From assembly GCA_026996935.1 (NCBI GenBank), contig JALWJW010000295.1, positions 1 through 12,616 of the forward strand: DNA of 12,616 bases. Direction: 5' to 3'. The notes under the pieces were generated by a model, which worked only from the letters and a program-made list of their open reading frames with translations, did no database searches and was not told where the DNA came from. This document shows, piece after piece, positions 1 through 7,203 of this stretch (position 1 is the stretch's first letter; every line of letters starts with the position of its first letter). The position numbers and the translations under genes were made by a program. The DNA comes from Hyphomicrobiales bacterium. GTDB taxonomy: Bacteria; Pseudomonadota; Alphaproteobacteria; Rhizobiales; Aestuariivirgaceae.

Positions 1-1311
1 GAGACACCTGATTTATTTGAAGAAGAAATTGCCAAATCTCAACCGCAAGACATTGGTTTGTTAATTTACACCTCAGGCACTACAGGCAAACCCAAAGGGG
101 CGATGGTTAGCCAGCAAAATATTATGGCAACACAATCGGCGGTTTTATATGCTTTTAAACCCGAGATGAGCGATGAGCAATTATGTTTCTTACCGTTGTG
201 CCATGTACTTGAACGTAACACGTCAGTTTATACTCCTATTGTTGGCAAATCGACGGTGAACTTTGCCGAAAGTACTGAAACCGTGTTTGACAATATGCAG
301 GAAGTCAGTCCGACAATTTTTACCGCTGTACCACGGGTTTGGGAAAAAATATATTCGGGCGTTTCATTGCTGATTAGCGATGGTACACGTTTGGGCAAAC
401 TGGCCTATAAAATGGCAATAGATACGGGGTTAAAACGAGCCGAATATACCATTGAAGGCAATCAAGCCCCTGCTCTTTTGACCCTAAAGTATAAGTTCTG
501 GGATTTTGTTGTACTGCGCAATCTTCGCCGTATGGTTGGCCTTGCCCGCATGCGCCAGGCAACCAGTGGCGCAGCGCCCATTTCGCCGGAATTATTAAAG
601 TGGTATCACGCCATTGGCGTGCCACTGGTTGAAGGCTATGGCATGACCGAAGGGTGCGGCCTTACCAGTGTCAACAATCTGGCAACCAATAAGCTTGGTA
701 CCGTAGGCCCTGCTATTCCCGGCACCAGCATTCGCATTGCAGATGATGGTGAAATTCAAATGAGCGGTGCCAATGTATTTCCCGGTTACTGGAACAATGC
801 AGAAAAAACCGCCGAGACCATGTGTGATGATGGCTGGTTACGCACTGGCGATGTTGGCTCGCTTGATGAAGATGGCTATTTAACCATAACAGGGCGTTTA
901 AAAGATATTATTATTACTGCCGGTGGTAAAAACATTACCCCGTCTGAAATAGAGAATAAATTGAAGTTTTCACCGTTCATTTCTGATGCGGTGGTGATTG
1001 GTGATAAGCGCAAATACCTTACCTGTTTGATTATGATCGATCAGGAAAATGTAGAAAAATTTGCACAAGACCAAAGAATACCGTTTAATAACTACGCATC
1101 GTTATGCGCAGCAGACCCGGTTCAGGATTTAATAAAAACCATTGTTGATGAAACCAACAAGGACTTTGCCCGGGTTGAACAGATAAAAGATTTCCGGTTG
1201 ATCGATGTTTTGTTGACAGCCGAAGATGAAGAACTAACCGCGACAATGAAATTGAAACGCGGCTATGTTGAAAAAGCCCACAAAGGCTTAATCGACCAAA
1301 TGTATAAATAA
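1..1311 (+). CDS. AMP-forming long-chain acyl-CoA synthetase, 5'-truncated
   Basis: The reading frame is open from base 1, so the gene begins upstream of the window. About 436 residues remain, roughly the C-terminal two thirds of a FadD15-type acyl-CoA ligase (family usually about 600 residues). It would activate a carboxylic acid with ATP to an acyl-adenylate and then a CoA thioester in the cytoplasm. Visible family motifs are the P-loop-like YTSGTTGKPKG near the start, the YGMTEG motif, the RTGDVG motif, the GRLKD hinge, and a C-terminal TATMKLKR segment that carries the catalytic lysine. The next gene, a branched-chain-amino-acid-type binding protein, follows after 18 nt with its own good ribosome site, so the two are probably co-transcribed. 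Such ligase/ABC pairings are common in alphaproteobacteria and may serve uptake and activation of fatty or aromatic acids. The actual substrate cannot be read from the sequence. Confidence 0.9.
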   Translation, partial: ETPDLFEEEIAKSQPQDIGLLIYTSGTTGKPKGAMVSQQNIMATQSAVLYAFKPEMSDEQLCFLPLCHVLERNTSVYTPIVGKSTVNFAESTETVFDNMQEVSPTIFTAVPRVWEKIYSGVSLLISDGTRLGKLAYKMAIDTGLKRAEYTIEGNQAPALLTLKYKFWDFVVLRNLRRMVGLARMRQATSGAAPISPELLKWYHAIGVPLVEGYGMTEGCGLTSVNNLATNKLGTVGPAIPGTSIRIADDGEIQMSGANVFPGYWNNAEKTAETMCDDGWLRTGDVGSLDEDGYLTITGRLKDIIITAGGKNITPSEIENKLKFSPFISDAVVIGDKRKYLTCLIMIDQENVEKFAQDQRIPFNNYASLCAADPVQDLIKTIVDETNKDFARVEQIKDFRLIDVLLTAEDEELTATMKLKRGYVEKAHKGLIDQMYK

Positions 1312-1329
1312 TTAACTGGAGGAAGATAA

Positions 1330-2493
1330 ATGAAAAAGTTTTCAAGATTAGCGATTGGTGCTGCTGTTGGCATGATGATGGCCAGCGCTGCACAAGCGCA
1401 AACACAAGGTGTTACAGACACTGAAGTGCGTATTGGCTCAAGCACCGATCTTTCCGGTATTTTTGCAGCCTTTGGTGCCCCCTCTTCAAAAGCGGCTCAA
1501 ATGTATTTTGATGAAATCAACGCCAAAGGCGGCGTGCATGGTCGCAAAATTAAATTCATTGTTGAAGATCACGGATATTCGCTGCCTAAAGCAACTCAAG
1601 CTGTAAACAAACTCATCAATCGCGATAAAGTTTTCGCCCTGTTCTTAGGTGTTGGTACTCCGATGAACATTGCAGCGTTCAAGCTGATTGATAAAAAGAA
1701 AATTGCCAATGTCTATCCGTTATCTGGTGCGCGACAAATGTTGCAGCCGCCTGTTGACTATCACTTTGCATTTGCAGCGTCTTATTATCAGCAAATCAGA
1801 ACTGCGGTTAAATGGTTTGCAGAAACCAAAGGCATTAAAAGAGTTTGTGCCATGTATATCCCTTCTGACTTTGGTAAGGAAATTGAAGAAGCGGCAAAAG
1901 ATGAAGCAAAAGCATTGGGTCTGACTTTTGCAGCAGAAACAACTCATAAACCTGATGCTGCTAACTTTGTTGGTGCCTTGACCAAACTCAAAGCGGCAAA
2001 ATGTGATCTGGTGACTATGGCTTTGGGTGTCCGCCAAACAATTGTAGCCTATGCAACCGCACGTAAAATCGGCTGGAAAGATGTCGACTTTATCAGTTCA
2101 TCAGCCGGCTTTCACACTGTTATGGCCAAGGTGCCTAAAGGGGTTACAGAAGGTTTATATGCTGCCGCAACATGGTCAGACATTCTCCCTCGCTTGAAAA
2201 ACCCTGTTGTTGGTGCCTGGTTTAAGAAATACACCAAGGCCACAGGTAAAAAACTACCCGGAACAGGCGCATTGCTTGGGCGATCAGGAGCTGAGTTTGT
2301 TGTTCGTGCCTTACAGGCAGCGGGCAAAGACCTGACAAATGAAAGCTTCAAAAAAGGTATTGAAAGCCTGAATTACAGAGATGAAATTGCCAATGGCAAT
2401 GTGACCTATTCACCAACCGATCACCAAGGTATTGATGAGGTAACGATTTCTGTCATTAAAGACGGTAACTGGAAAGAGTTAGCGCGCAAATAA
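1330..2493 (+). CDS. Periplasmic binding protein of a branched-chain amino acid-type (HAAT) ABC transporter
   Basis: A 387-residue protein of the type-I periplasmic-binding LivJ-like family, at the usual length. It starts with a clear Sec signal peptide: MKK, a hydrophobic stretch, then an AQA cleavage site after about residue 23. The mature protein opens with TDTEVRIGSSTDLSG, typical of the family, followed by KAAQMYFDEINAKGGVHGRKI. GGAGG at 1318-1322 lies 7 nt before the ATG and fixes the start. It would capture a ligand in the periplasm and deliver it to LivHMGF-type permease and ATPase subunits, which are not in the window and may lie upstream of the ligase. Known members bind amino acids, amides, urea or aromatic acids. 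The neighbouring aromatic-degradation operons make an aromatic or phenylalkanoate ligand possible, but this is inference. A hairpin and terminator follow the stop codon. Confidence 0.9.
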   Translation: MKKFSRLAIGAAVGMMMASAAQAQTQGVTDTEVRIGSSTDLSGIFAAFGAPSSKAAQMYFDEINAKGGVHGRKIKFIVEDHGYSLPKATQAVNKLINRDKVFALFLGVGTPMNIAAFKLIDKKKIANVYPLSGARQMLQPPVDYHFAFAASYYQQIRTAVKWFAETKGIKRVCAMYIPSDFGKEIEEAAKDEAKALGLTFAAETTHKPDAANFVGALTKLKAAKCDLVTMALGVRQTIVAYATARKIGWKDVDFISSSAGFHTVMAKVPKGVTEGLYAAATWSDILPRLKNPVVGAWFKKYTKATGKKLPGTGALLGRSGAEFVVRALQAAGKDLTNESFKKGIESLNYRDEIANGNVTYSPTDHQGIDEVTISVIKDGNWKELARK

Positions 2494-2501
2494 ACATTAA
2501 T

Positions 2502-2541
2502 GCATGCCGCTTTGAACTAAATCCATTTAAACGCGGCACGC
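2502..2541 (+). repeat. Stem-loop in the 3' UTR of the binding-protein gene
   Basis: GCATGCCGC at 2502-2510 faces GCGGCACGC at 2533-2541, pairing 8 of 9 positions around a 22-nt loop. No T-run follows, so it is not itself an intrinsic terminator. Lying between the stop codon and the terminator, it may protect the binding-protein mRNA from 3' decay, as is known for abundant periplasmic binding-protein transcripts. That role is inference. Confidence 0.45.
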
Positions 2542-2560
2542 ACTAAATTCAACCATTAGA

Positions 2561-2588
2561 AAAGGTGCCTTAGCGGGCGCCTTTTTTA
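2561..2588 (+). terminator. Intrinsic terminator between convergent operons
   Basis: AAAGGTGCC at 2561-2569 pairs with GGCGCCTTT at 2576-2584 (nine pairs, one of them G-T) around a 6-nt loop, followed by a T-run. The left arm is preceded by A residues, so the opposite strand also reads hairpin plus T-run and the element may work in both directions. It sits between the plus-strand binding-protein gene and the end of the convergent lig operon. Confidence 0.85.
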
Positions 2589-2608
2589 TTGGACAGAATT
2601 CTCAACCG

Positions 2609-3553
2609 CTATTGCAAAACCTTCTCCAACGCGTCCAAAGTTTCCATTGCTGGCAAGCATTGGGCAACCGAGCCATTGGGTTCACGGCCTTCTTTAATAG
2701 CGGCAAAAAATTCGCGGTCTTGAAGTTCAATGCCATTGTTTGAAACCGCAACGCCTGACAAATCAATCGGGTTTTCTTTACCGTCAACCAAATCATCATA
2801 ACGGGCGATATAGGTGCCATTGTCGCAAATATATCTGAAAAATGTGCCGAGCGGTCCATCATTGTTAAATGACAAGGTGAGCGTGCAGAGTTTTCCTGTT
2901 GGGGTTTTCATGCCAATGCTCATATCCATAGCGATTTTTAAATCAGGATGGATTGGACCTTGCATGGCTTGTACCACATTTGCCTTTTCGCCCGTTTGAT
3001 ATTGAAATAAATCAACCGTGTGGCAGGCATGATGCCATAATAGATGATCGGTCCAAGTGCGCGGTTTACCCAGTGCATTCATATTGGTGCGGCGAAAGAA
3101 AAACGTCTGCACATCAAGGTGCTGCAATGTCAGCTCGCCCGATAAAATGCGCTGGCGTATCCATTGGTGCGACGGGTTAAAGCGGCGGGTGTGACCTGCC
3201 ATCGCTACAAAGCCAGATTTCTTTTGTGCCTCGACCAAAGCAACACTATCATCCAGATTATCGGCCATGGGTATTTCGACCATAACGTGCTTGCCAGCTT
3301 GCAAGCATTGAATGGCCTGAGCAGCGTGGAGTTGGGTTGGGGTGGCTAAGATAACCGCCTCAACATCATCACGGGCCAGACTTTCCGATAAGTCTTTTGT
3401 CCAGTGGGCAATGCCGCGCTGTTTGGCAAAACTTTCAATATCATCAGGTTCACCACCAACCACAGACACCACTTCAACGTCTTCAATGGCGCTAACGGCA
3501 TCAAGGTGTTTCATACCAAAGGCGCCAGCGGCACCAGCTATACAAATTTTCAT
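2609..3553 (-). CDS. ligC: 4-carboxy-2-hydroxymuconate-6-semialdehyde (CHMS) dehydrogenase LigC
   Basis: A 314-residue Gfo/Idh/MocA-family oxidoreductase, matching the length of Sphingobium LigC/PmdC (about 315). It oxidises the hemiacetal form of CHMS with NAD(P)+ to 2-pyrone-4,6-dicarboxylate. The N-terminal Rossmann motif is GAAGAFG (residues 7-13). The family's usual EKP is EIP here (about residues 93-95), as I recall for LigC proteins. LigC-like stretches follow: GHTRRFNPSHQW, FFFRRTNMNALG, WTDHLLWHHACHTVDLF, and SFNNDGPLGTFFRYI. It is the last gene of the minus-strand operon; its ATG overlaps the ligB stop by 4 nt (ATGA), so translation is probably coupled. The product is the substrate for the LigI lactonase encoded at the end of the divergent operon. 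Function is firm from family similarity and context; cofactor preference cannot be read. Confidence 0.93.
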   Translation of the reverse strand: MKICIAGAAGAFGMKHLDAVSAIEDVEVVSVVGGEPDDIESFAKQRGIAHWTKDLSESLARDDVEAVILATPTQLHAAQAIQCLQAGKHVMVEIPMADNLDDSVALVEAQKKSGFVAMAGHTRRFNPSHQWIRQRILSGELTLQHLDVQTFFFRRTNMNALGKPRTWTDHLLWHHACHTVDLFQYQTGEKANVVQAMQGPIHPDLKIAMDMSIGMKTPTGKLCTLTLSFNNDGPLGTFFRYICDNGTYIARYDDLVDGKENPIDLSGVAVSNNGIELQDREFFAAIKEGREPNGSVAQCLPAMETLDALEKVLQ

Positions 3554-4392
3554 TTTTTATTTTCCAAAATTATATGTCCAACGGCTGTGTTTGAGGCCGG
3601 CACATGATAATGCCGGTGAATTTCTTTGGCATCTTCATCAATGGCCCCGCGCATGACATGCCACATGACCAATTCAATGCCTTCAGATCCAGCTTCACGT
3701 AAATAATCAACATGGGGAATGGCGGCAGCTTTTTTCGGGTCATTGGCCATCATGTCTAAAAAATCATTATCAAATTGCGAATTTATCAAGCCAGCACGTT
3801 CGGCCTGTAATTGGTGAGACATGCCGCCCGTACCAAAAATAACGACCTTTAAATCTTTATCAAAACTTTCTACCGCCCGTCTAATCGCTTTACCCAGATT
3901 AAAACAGCGGTTGCCTGTGGGAGGTGGGAACTGCACCACGTTTACGCATATCGGCACTACGGGACATGGCCATTCCTGCGGCTGGTCAAACATGAGAGAC
4001 AACGGCACGGTGAGGCCGTGATCGACCTCCATATTATTAACGATGGTCATGTCAAATTCATCGAGCACCAATGACTGGGCCATGTGCCAGGCCAGTTCAG
4101 GGTGGCCGACAACGCGGGGTACGGGGCGCGCGCCCCAGCCTTCATCGGCAATGTCATACTCGGCCGCACAGCCGATGGCAAATGTGGGAATAAGTTCGAG
4201 AGAAAAAGCCGTAGCGTGATCGTTATAAACCACGATTATAACATCAGGGTTTTGATCGTTTATCCATTGTTTAGATTTTTCAAAACCGGCAAATAATGGT
4301 GTCCAATATTCATCATCTGTATTGCCACTATCGATGGCGACACCAATGGCAGGGACATGAGACATGCCGACACCGGCAACTATTTTAGCCAT
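3550..4392 (-). CDS. ligB: Protocatechuate 4,5-dioxygenase beta subunit (catalytic) LigB
   Basis: A 280-residue type II extradiol dioxygenase of the LigB superfamily. With the alpha subunit it cleaves protocatechuate between C4 and C5 using Fe(II) and O2, giving CHMS. The predicted iron ligands of the family are present: His12 (MSHVPAIG), His59 (YNDHA) and Glu240 (GIELVMWHVMRGA). The catalytic-base histidine is in GTGGMSHQL (His193), and another conserved histidine is His125. Full length, with no truncation. Its ATG overlaps the ligA stop by one base (TAATG) and its own stop overlaps ligC by 4 nt, so the alpha, beta and dehydrogenase genes form one translationally coupled unit. A related gallate-type dioxygenase is a possible alternative, but a separate alpha subunit plus LigC and LigI argue for protocatechuate. 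Confidence 0.95.
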   Translation of the reverse strand: MAKIVAGVGMSHVPAIGVAIDSGNTDDEYWTPLFAGFEKSKQWINDQNPDVIIVVYNDHATAFSLELIPTFAIGCAAEYDIADEGWGARPVPRVVGHPELAWHMAQSLVLDEFDMTIVNNMEVDHGLTVPLSLMFDQPQEWPCPVVPICVNVVQFPPPTGNRCFNLGKAIRRAVESFDKDLKVVIFGTGGMSHQLQAERAGLINSQFDNDFLDMMANDPKKAAAIPHVDYLREAGSEGIELVMWHVMRGAIDEDAKEIHRHYHVPASNTAVGHIILENKK

Positions 4393-4796
4393 TAATTTGT
4401 CTCCTTGTTCTGCCAGTCAGCTTTGCGGCGGTTGCCTTCAATTGGACGACCACCAGCCACCATCATGGCGCGGTAGTCGTCTAATTCCATGCCGGTCATT
4501 TTGGCGGCAAGTTGTTGAAAATTTATGCCATCACAAGCGGCCAGTTTTGAGGTGTAATAAACATTGCCCCCCAGCGCCAACATTTCATTCCATTGTCGAT
4601 CAAGAACGGCCTGGCGTTGGGCTTGTGTCATGGGATAGGCATCTAAAAACTTTTCCTCATCAGCTTTAAAAGCTGTGCGATTTTTCTCGTGTCGCAAGGC
4701 CATGCAGAACATATTGAGGTGATATCCATTACGACTTTGTTCAGCATCAAACACATAGGTGCCAGGGATATCTTTATAGTCGTTATCAACACTCAT
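4392..4796 (-). CDS. ligA: Protocatechuate 4,5-dioxygenase alpha subunit LigA
   Basis: A 134-residue protein of the LigA small-subunit family (usually about 120-140 residues). It has no metal site; it packs on LigB and helps form the active-site lid. Recognisable family stretches are DIPGTYVFDAEQSRNGYHLN at the N-terminus, the NRTAFKADEEKFLDAY region, the GGNVYYTSKLAACDG turn, and MTGMELDDYRAMMVAGGR near the C-terminus. The ATG lies 11 nt inside the preceding dehydrogenase gene, and the stop overlaps ligB by one base. Separate A and B genes distinguish this enzyme from the fused gallate dioxygenase (GalA) of pseudomonads. Confidence 0.94.
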   Translation of the reverse strand: MSVDNDYKDIPGTYVFDAEQSRNGYHLNMFCMALRHEKNRTAFKADEEKFLDAYPMTQAQRQAVLDRQWNEMLALGGNVYYTSKLAACDGINFQQLAAKMTGMELDDYRAMMVAGGRPIEGNRRKADWQNKETN

Positions 4797-5715
4797 CTTT
4801 ATTGCTCCCCATTTTATCGAGTACTAAATCGGCATAGGCTCCATATGGTTTATCTTCCAATATAGACGCATCCAGTTCAAGGTCTCCGATCTGCTGGTGC
4901 CAATTAACGGTGGCGGCGGCCATGCCATTATTGAGGTCTAAATCATCAACGGTTTTGGCAACCTCGCGCATTTCAGCGGCGCGGCGCTTGCCGTGGGTCA
5001 TAACCCGTTCAAACATATAGGCGGCGCGATCTTTCCAGCCAAAACCTGGGTATGTCACTTCAAGACTATCAAGAACAATGTCTTCAACACCAGCTTTGCG
5101 CCCTGCCAATACGCATTCAAGCATCAACGCCTCAAGGCCCTTCATCATAATTGAGCGGGTCATCTTTATGGCAGAAGCTCTACCCACAGGGCCATCAACC
5201 ACCTTTGCCGATAGGTTTAAAAAAGCAACGTCATCTAATGCGGCCTTGGCATAAGGGCCAGATAACAAGACGGGGGTTTGGTGCAGTGTGGGGTGAACGG
5301 GGGCAACAATGGCCATATCAACATAACGCCCACCAGCTTGTTCAATCACTTTTGCTGAATCCAGTTTGGTTGAAGGGGCGCAAGAGTTTCCATCAAAAAA
5401 CAACGCGCCTTTGTCCATATGTTTTGCTGCTTCACAGGCCGCAGTATGGGCTTGATCTGCGGTAACGAGTGAGACAATGACCCCTGCCCCTTTCACGGCT
5501 TTGGCACAGTCTGTTTCACCGTCCACTTTAAACGCCTCATAGTCGGCTAATTTTCCATTGGAGATGACGCAATCGGGTGATGATGTTTTGATGTCGAATG
5601 CTGAGATTGAAAAGCCACGCGTTGCCGCACCTTGTTGGTTCCAGCCCCGAGCATAAGCCTGACCTGCCTCACCAAATCCGATTATTGAGACTTTGTTCAA
5701 ATTCAACACTCCCAT
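4786..5715 (-). CDS. NAD(P)-dependent beta-hydroxyacid dehydrogenase-like protein with DUF1932-type C-terminus, role unassigned
   Basis: From the preferred ATG at 5715 the protein has 309 residues. It has a 6-phosphogluconate-dehydrogenase-like Rossmann domain (GFGEAG at residues 13-18), the beta-hydroxyacid dehydrogenase loop DGNSCAPSTK (108-117), and a helical C-terminal domain resembling DUF1932. The helix GRASAIKMTRS contains Lys184 at the position of the family's catalytic lysine; the usual following Asn is Arg. An upstream ATG at 5766 would add 17 residues, but it lies past the putative galB promoter and the Rossmann fold begins just after the inner ATG. It is the first gene of the lig operon and overlaps ligA by 11 nt, so it must be made with the dioxygenase. 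No standard step of the 4,5-cleavage pathway needs it. It may act on an upstream aromatic hydroxyacid or recycle an off-pathway intermediate; both are guesses. Confidence 0.8.
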   Translation of the reverse strand: MGVLNLNKVSIIGFGEAGQAYARGWNQQGAATRGFSISAFDIKTSSPDCVISNGKLADYEAFKVDGETDCAKAVKGAGVIVSLVTADQAHTAACEAAKHMDKGALFFDGNSCAPSTKLDSAKVIEQAGGRYVDMAIVAPVHPTLHQTPVLLSGPYAKAALDDVAFLNLSAKVVDGPVGRASAIKMTRSIMMKGLEALMLECVLAGRKAGVEDIVLDSLEVTYPGFGWKDRAAYMFERVMTHGKRRAAEMREVAKTVDDLDLNNGMAAATVNWHQQIGDLELDASILEDKPYGAYADLVLDKMGSNKDEC

Positions 5716-5785
5716 ACTTGCTCTTTTTGCGTATTTGGCACTATTGTCGATGTTTGGTAAAGGCAAAAAACTGGAAACGAATTAT
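5716..5785. promoter_or_regulatory. 70-bp divergent promoter region of the two lig operons
   Basis: The only gap between the head-to-head operons must carry both promoters, because all genes on each side overlap. On the plus strand TTGGCA (5735-5740) is followed after 17 nt by TAAAGG (5758-5763), a weak -35/-10 match. On the minus strand TTGCCT and TAGTGC are likewise 17 nt apart. Two copies of TTTGG (5734-5738 and 5753-5757) lie 19 nt apart and could be activator half-sites. The plus-strand ribosome site is GGAA at 5773-5776. The need for a shared regulatory region is firm; the exact boxes are weak. Confidence 0.5.
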
Positions 5786-6523
5786 ATGTCATCAAACAAA
5801 ACAGCTTTGGTTATCAGCGCCCATGCCGCCGACTTTGTCTGGCGGGCTGGCGGGGCGATTGCTTTACATCAGGAGCGCGGTTTTGATGTTACCGTGGTTT
5901 GTCTATCTTATGGTGAGCGCGGTGAATCTGCTAAACTGTGGAAGCAGGATGGCATGACCTTAGACAAGGTGAAAACCGAGCGTCGCAAGGAAGCAGAGAA
6001 CGCTGCTAAAGCCCTTGATGTGCACGACATTCAATTCTTTGATTTAGGCGATTATCCACTCGAACTTGATCGTGATGCAAAATACAAATTGGTGGATGTA
6101 ATCCGCAAAGTTCAACCGCAATTCATGATGAGCCATTCCCGCATTGATCCCTATAACACCGACCATGCTTACACAACGCAAATTGCGATGGAATGTCGTA
6201 TGATTGCTCAAGCTTGGGGGCATAATCCGGGTGAAAAGGTTTTGGGCGCGCCGCAACTTTATTTATTTGAACCGCACCAGACCGAGCGGATGGAATGGAA
6301 GCCAGATGTGTTTTTAGACATTTCAGATGTGTGGGATAAAAAACGCGCGGCAATTGAATGTATGCAAGGCCAAGAGCATTTATGGAATTACTATACCAAC
6401 GTGGCTGAAAACCGTGGCAATCATTTCAGACGCAATTCTGGTGGCATGGCTGGCGGGCGGCCCGCCAAATATGCCGAAGGGTTTGAAACAGTTTATCCCA
6501 GAACAGTGGATGAATTAACATGA
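5786..6523 (+). CDS. galB: 4-oxalomesaconate hydratase, GalB type (PIG-L/LmbE fold)
   Basis: A 245-residue Zn-dependent PIG-L/LmbE-family protein closely resembling Pseudomonas GalB. It hydrates the LigU product to 4-carboxy-4-hydroxy-2-oxoadipate (CHA). The family AHPDD motif appears in the GalB form SAHAADFVWRAGGA, with predicted Zn ligands His13, Asp16 and His127 (DPYNTDH). Other GalB-like stretches are VVCLSYGERGESAKLW and CMQGQEHLWNYYT. The start was placed at the ATG at 5786, after GGAAACG. An upstream in-frame ATG at 5693 would add 31 hydrophobic and basic residues but would run antisense into the divergent gene's start. Its stop overlaps ligK by 4 nt. Protocatechuate clusters of Sphingobium use an unrelated amidohydrolase (LigJ) for this step, so this is the gallate-pathway type of hydratase. 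Confidence 0.9.
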   Translation: MSSNKTALVISAHAADFVWRAGGAIALHQERGFDVTVVCLSYGERGESAKLWKQDGMTLDKVKTERRKEAENAAKALDVHDIQFFDLGDYPLELDRDAKYKLVDVIRKVQPQFMMSHSRIDPYNTDHAYTTQIAMECRMIAQAWGHNPGEKVLGAPQLYLFEPHQTERMEWKPDVFLDISDVWDKKRAAIECMQGQEHLWNYYTNVAENRGNHFRRNSGGMAGGRPAKYAEGFETVYPRTVDELT

Positions 6524-7203
6524 GTAACACTATGGGCATTGTGGTACAAAATATCGAGCGGGCCGATCAGGCAATTATCGATGGTCTGGCAAAATGCGGC
6601 GTGGCCACGGTGCACGAAGCCCAGGGGCGCACAGGCTTGCTTGCCTCATATATGCGGCCAATTTATTCTGGCCCATGTGTTGCTGGCTCTGCCCTGACCA
6701 TTCTTGCCCCGCCTTGCGATAACTGGATGATCCATGTGGCGATTGAGCAGGTCAAGCCGGGCGATATTTTGGTGCTGGCTGTCACTTCTCCTTCTGATGC
6801 GGGATATTTTGGGGATCTGCTGGCAACTTCCATGCAGGCACGAGGCGGCATTGGCCTTATCATCGATGCGGGCGTGCGCGATATTGCTGATCTGACCAAA
6901 ATGAATTTTCCCGTGTGGTCCAAAGCCATTTGCGCCCAAGGCACGGTTAAGGAAACCCTTGGCTCGGTGAACGTGCCTGTGGTGTGTGCGGGGGCAAACA
7001 TAAACCCAGGCGACATTATTGTGGCCGATGATGACGGGGTTTGTGTGGTTCAACGCTGCGATGCAAATGAAGTTTTGGAAAAAGCTCAAGCCCGACTTGC
7101 CAATGAAGAAGCAAAACGGGCAAGGTTTGAGACAGGTGAACTGGGCCTTGATATGTATGACATGCGTGGGCGGTTAAAGGACAAAGGTCTAAAATATGTC
7201 TGA
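6520..7203 (+). CDS. ligK: 4-carboxy-4-hydroxy-2-oxoadipate (CHA) aldolase LigK
   Basis: A 227-residue class II aldolase of the HMG/CHA aldolase group, RraA superfamily, with the normal length. It splits CHA into pyruvate and oxaloacetate, the last step of the pathway, and family members usually also decarboxylate oxaloacetate. The metal and substrate residues are visible: the G98-D99 turn in AGYFGDLLATSMQARGG, and Arg120-Asp121 in IIDAGVRDI, where Asp121 is the predicted divalent-metal ligand and Arg120 binds the carboxylate. The N-terminal CGVATVHEAQGRTGLL and the C-terminal GELGLDMYDMRGRLKDKGLKYV also resemble LigK/GalC. The ATG overlaps the galB stop (ATGA), and the gene overlaps ligU by 8 nt. 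RraA itself, an RNase E inhibitor, is shorter and lacks this context. Confidence 0.93.
   Translation: MSNTMGIVVQNIERADQAIIDGLAKCGVATVHEAQGRTGLLASYMRPIYSGPCVAGSALTILAPPCDNWMIHVAIEQVKPGDILVLAVTSPSDAGYFGDLLATSMQARGGIGLIIDAGVRDIADLTKMNFPVWSKAICAQGTVKETLGSVNVPVVCAGANINPGDIIVADDDGVCVVQRCDANEVLEKAQARLANEEAKRARFETGELGLDMYDMRGRLKDKGLKYV

Noticed and set aside
1720..2037. Minus-strand open frame of 105 codons antisense to the binding-protein gene
   Set aside because: Cys/Phe-rich translation is a shadow of Lys/Ala-rich coding sequence; no start signal or family resemblance.
5716..5766. 17-residue N-terminal extension of the DUF1932-type dehydrogenase
   Set aside because: The Rossmann fold starts just after the inner ATG at 5715 and the extension would consume the divergent promoter gap.
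5693..5785. 31-residue hydrophobic N-terminal extension of GalB, possible membrane anchor
   Set aside because: The extension would overlap the start of the divergent dehydrogenase gene and the promoter region; GalB homologues begin at the inner ATG at 5786, which has a ribosome site.
6646..7089. Minus-strand open frame of 147 codons antisense to ligK
   Set aside because: It lies wholly within a well-supported gene, resembles no known protein, has no ribosome site, and overlaps another long antisense frame in a different phase, as expected from codon bias.
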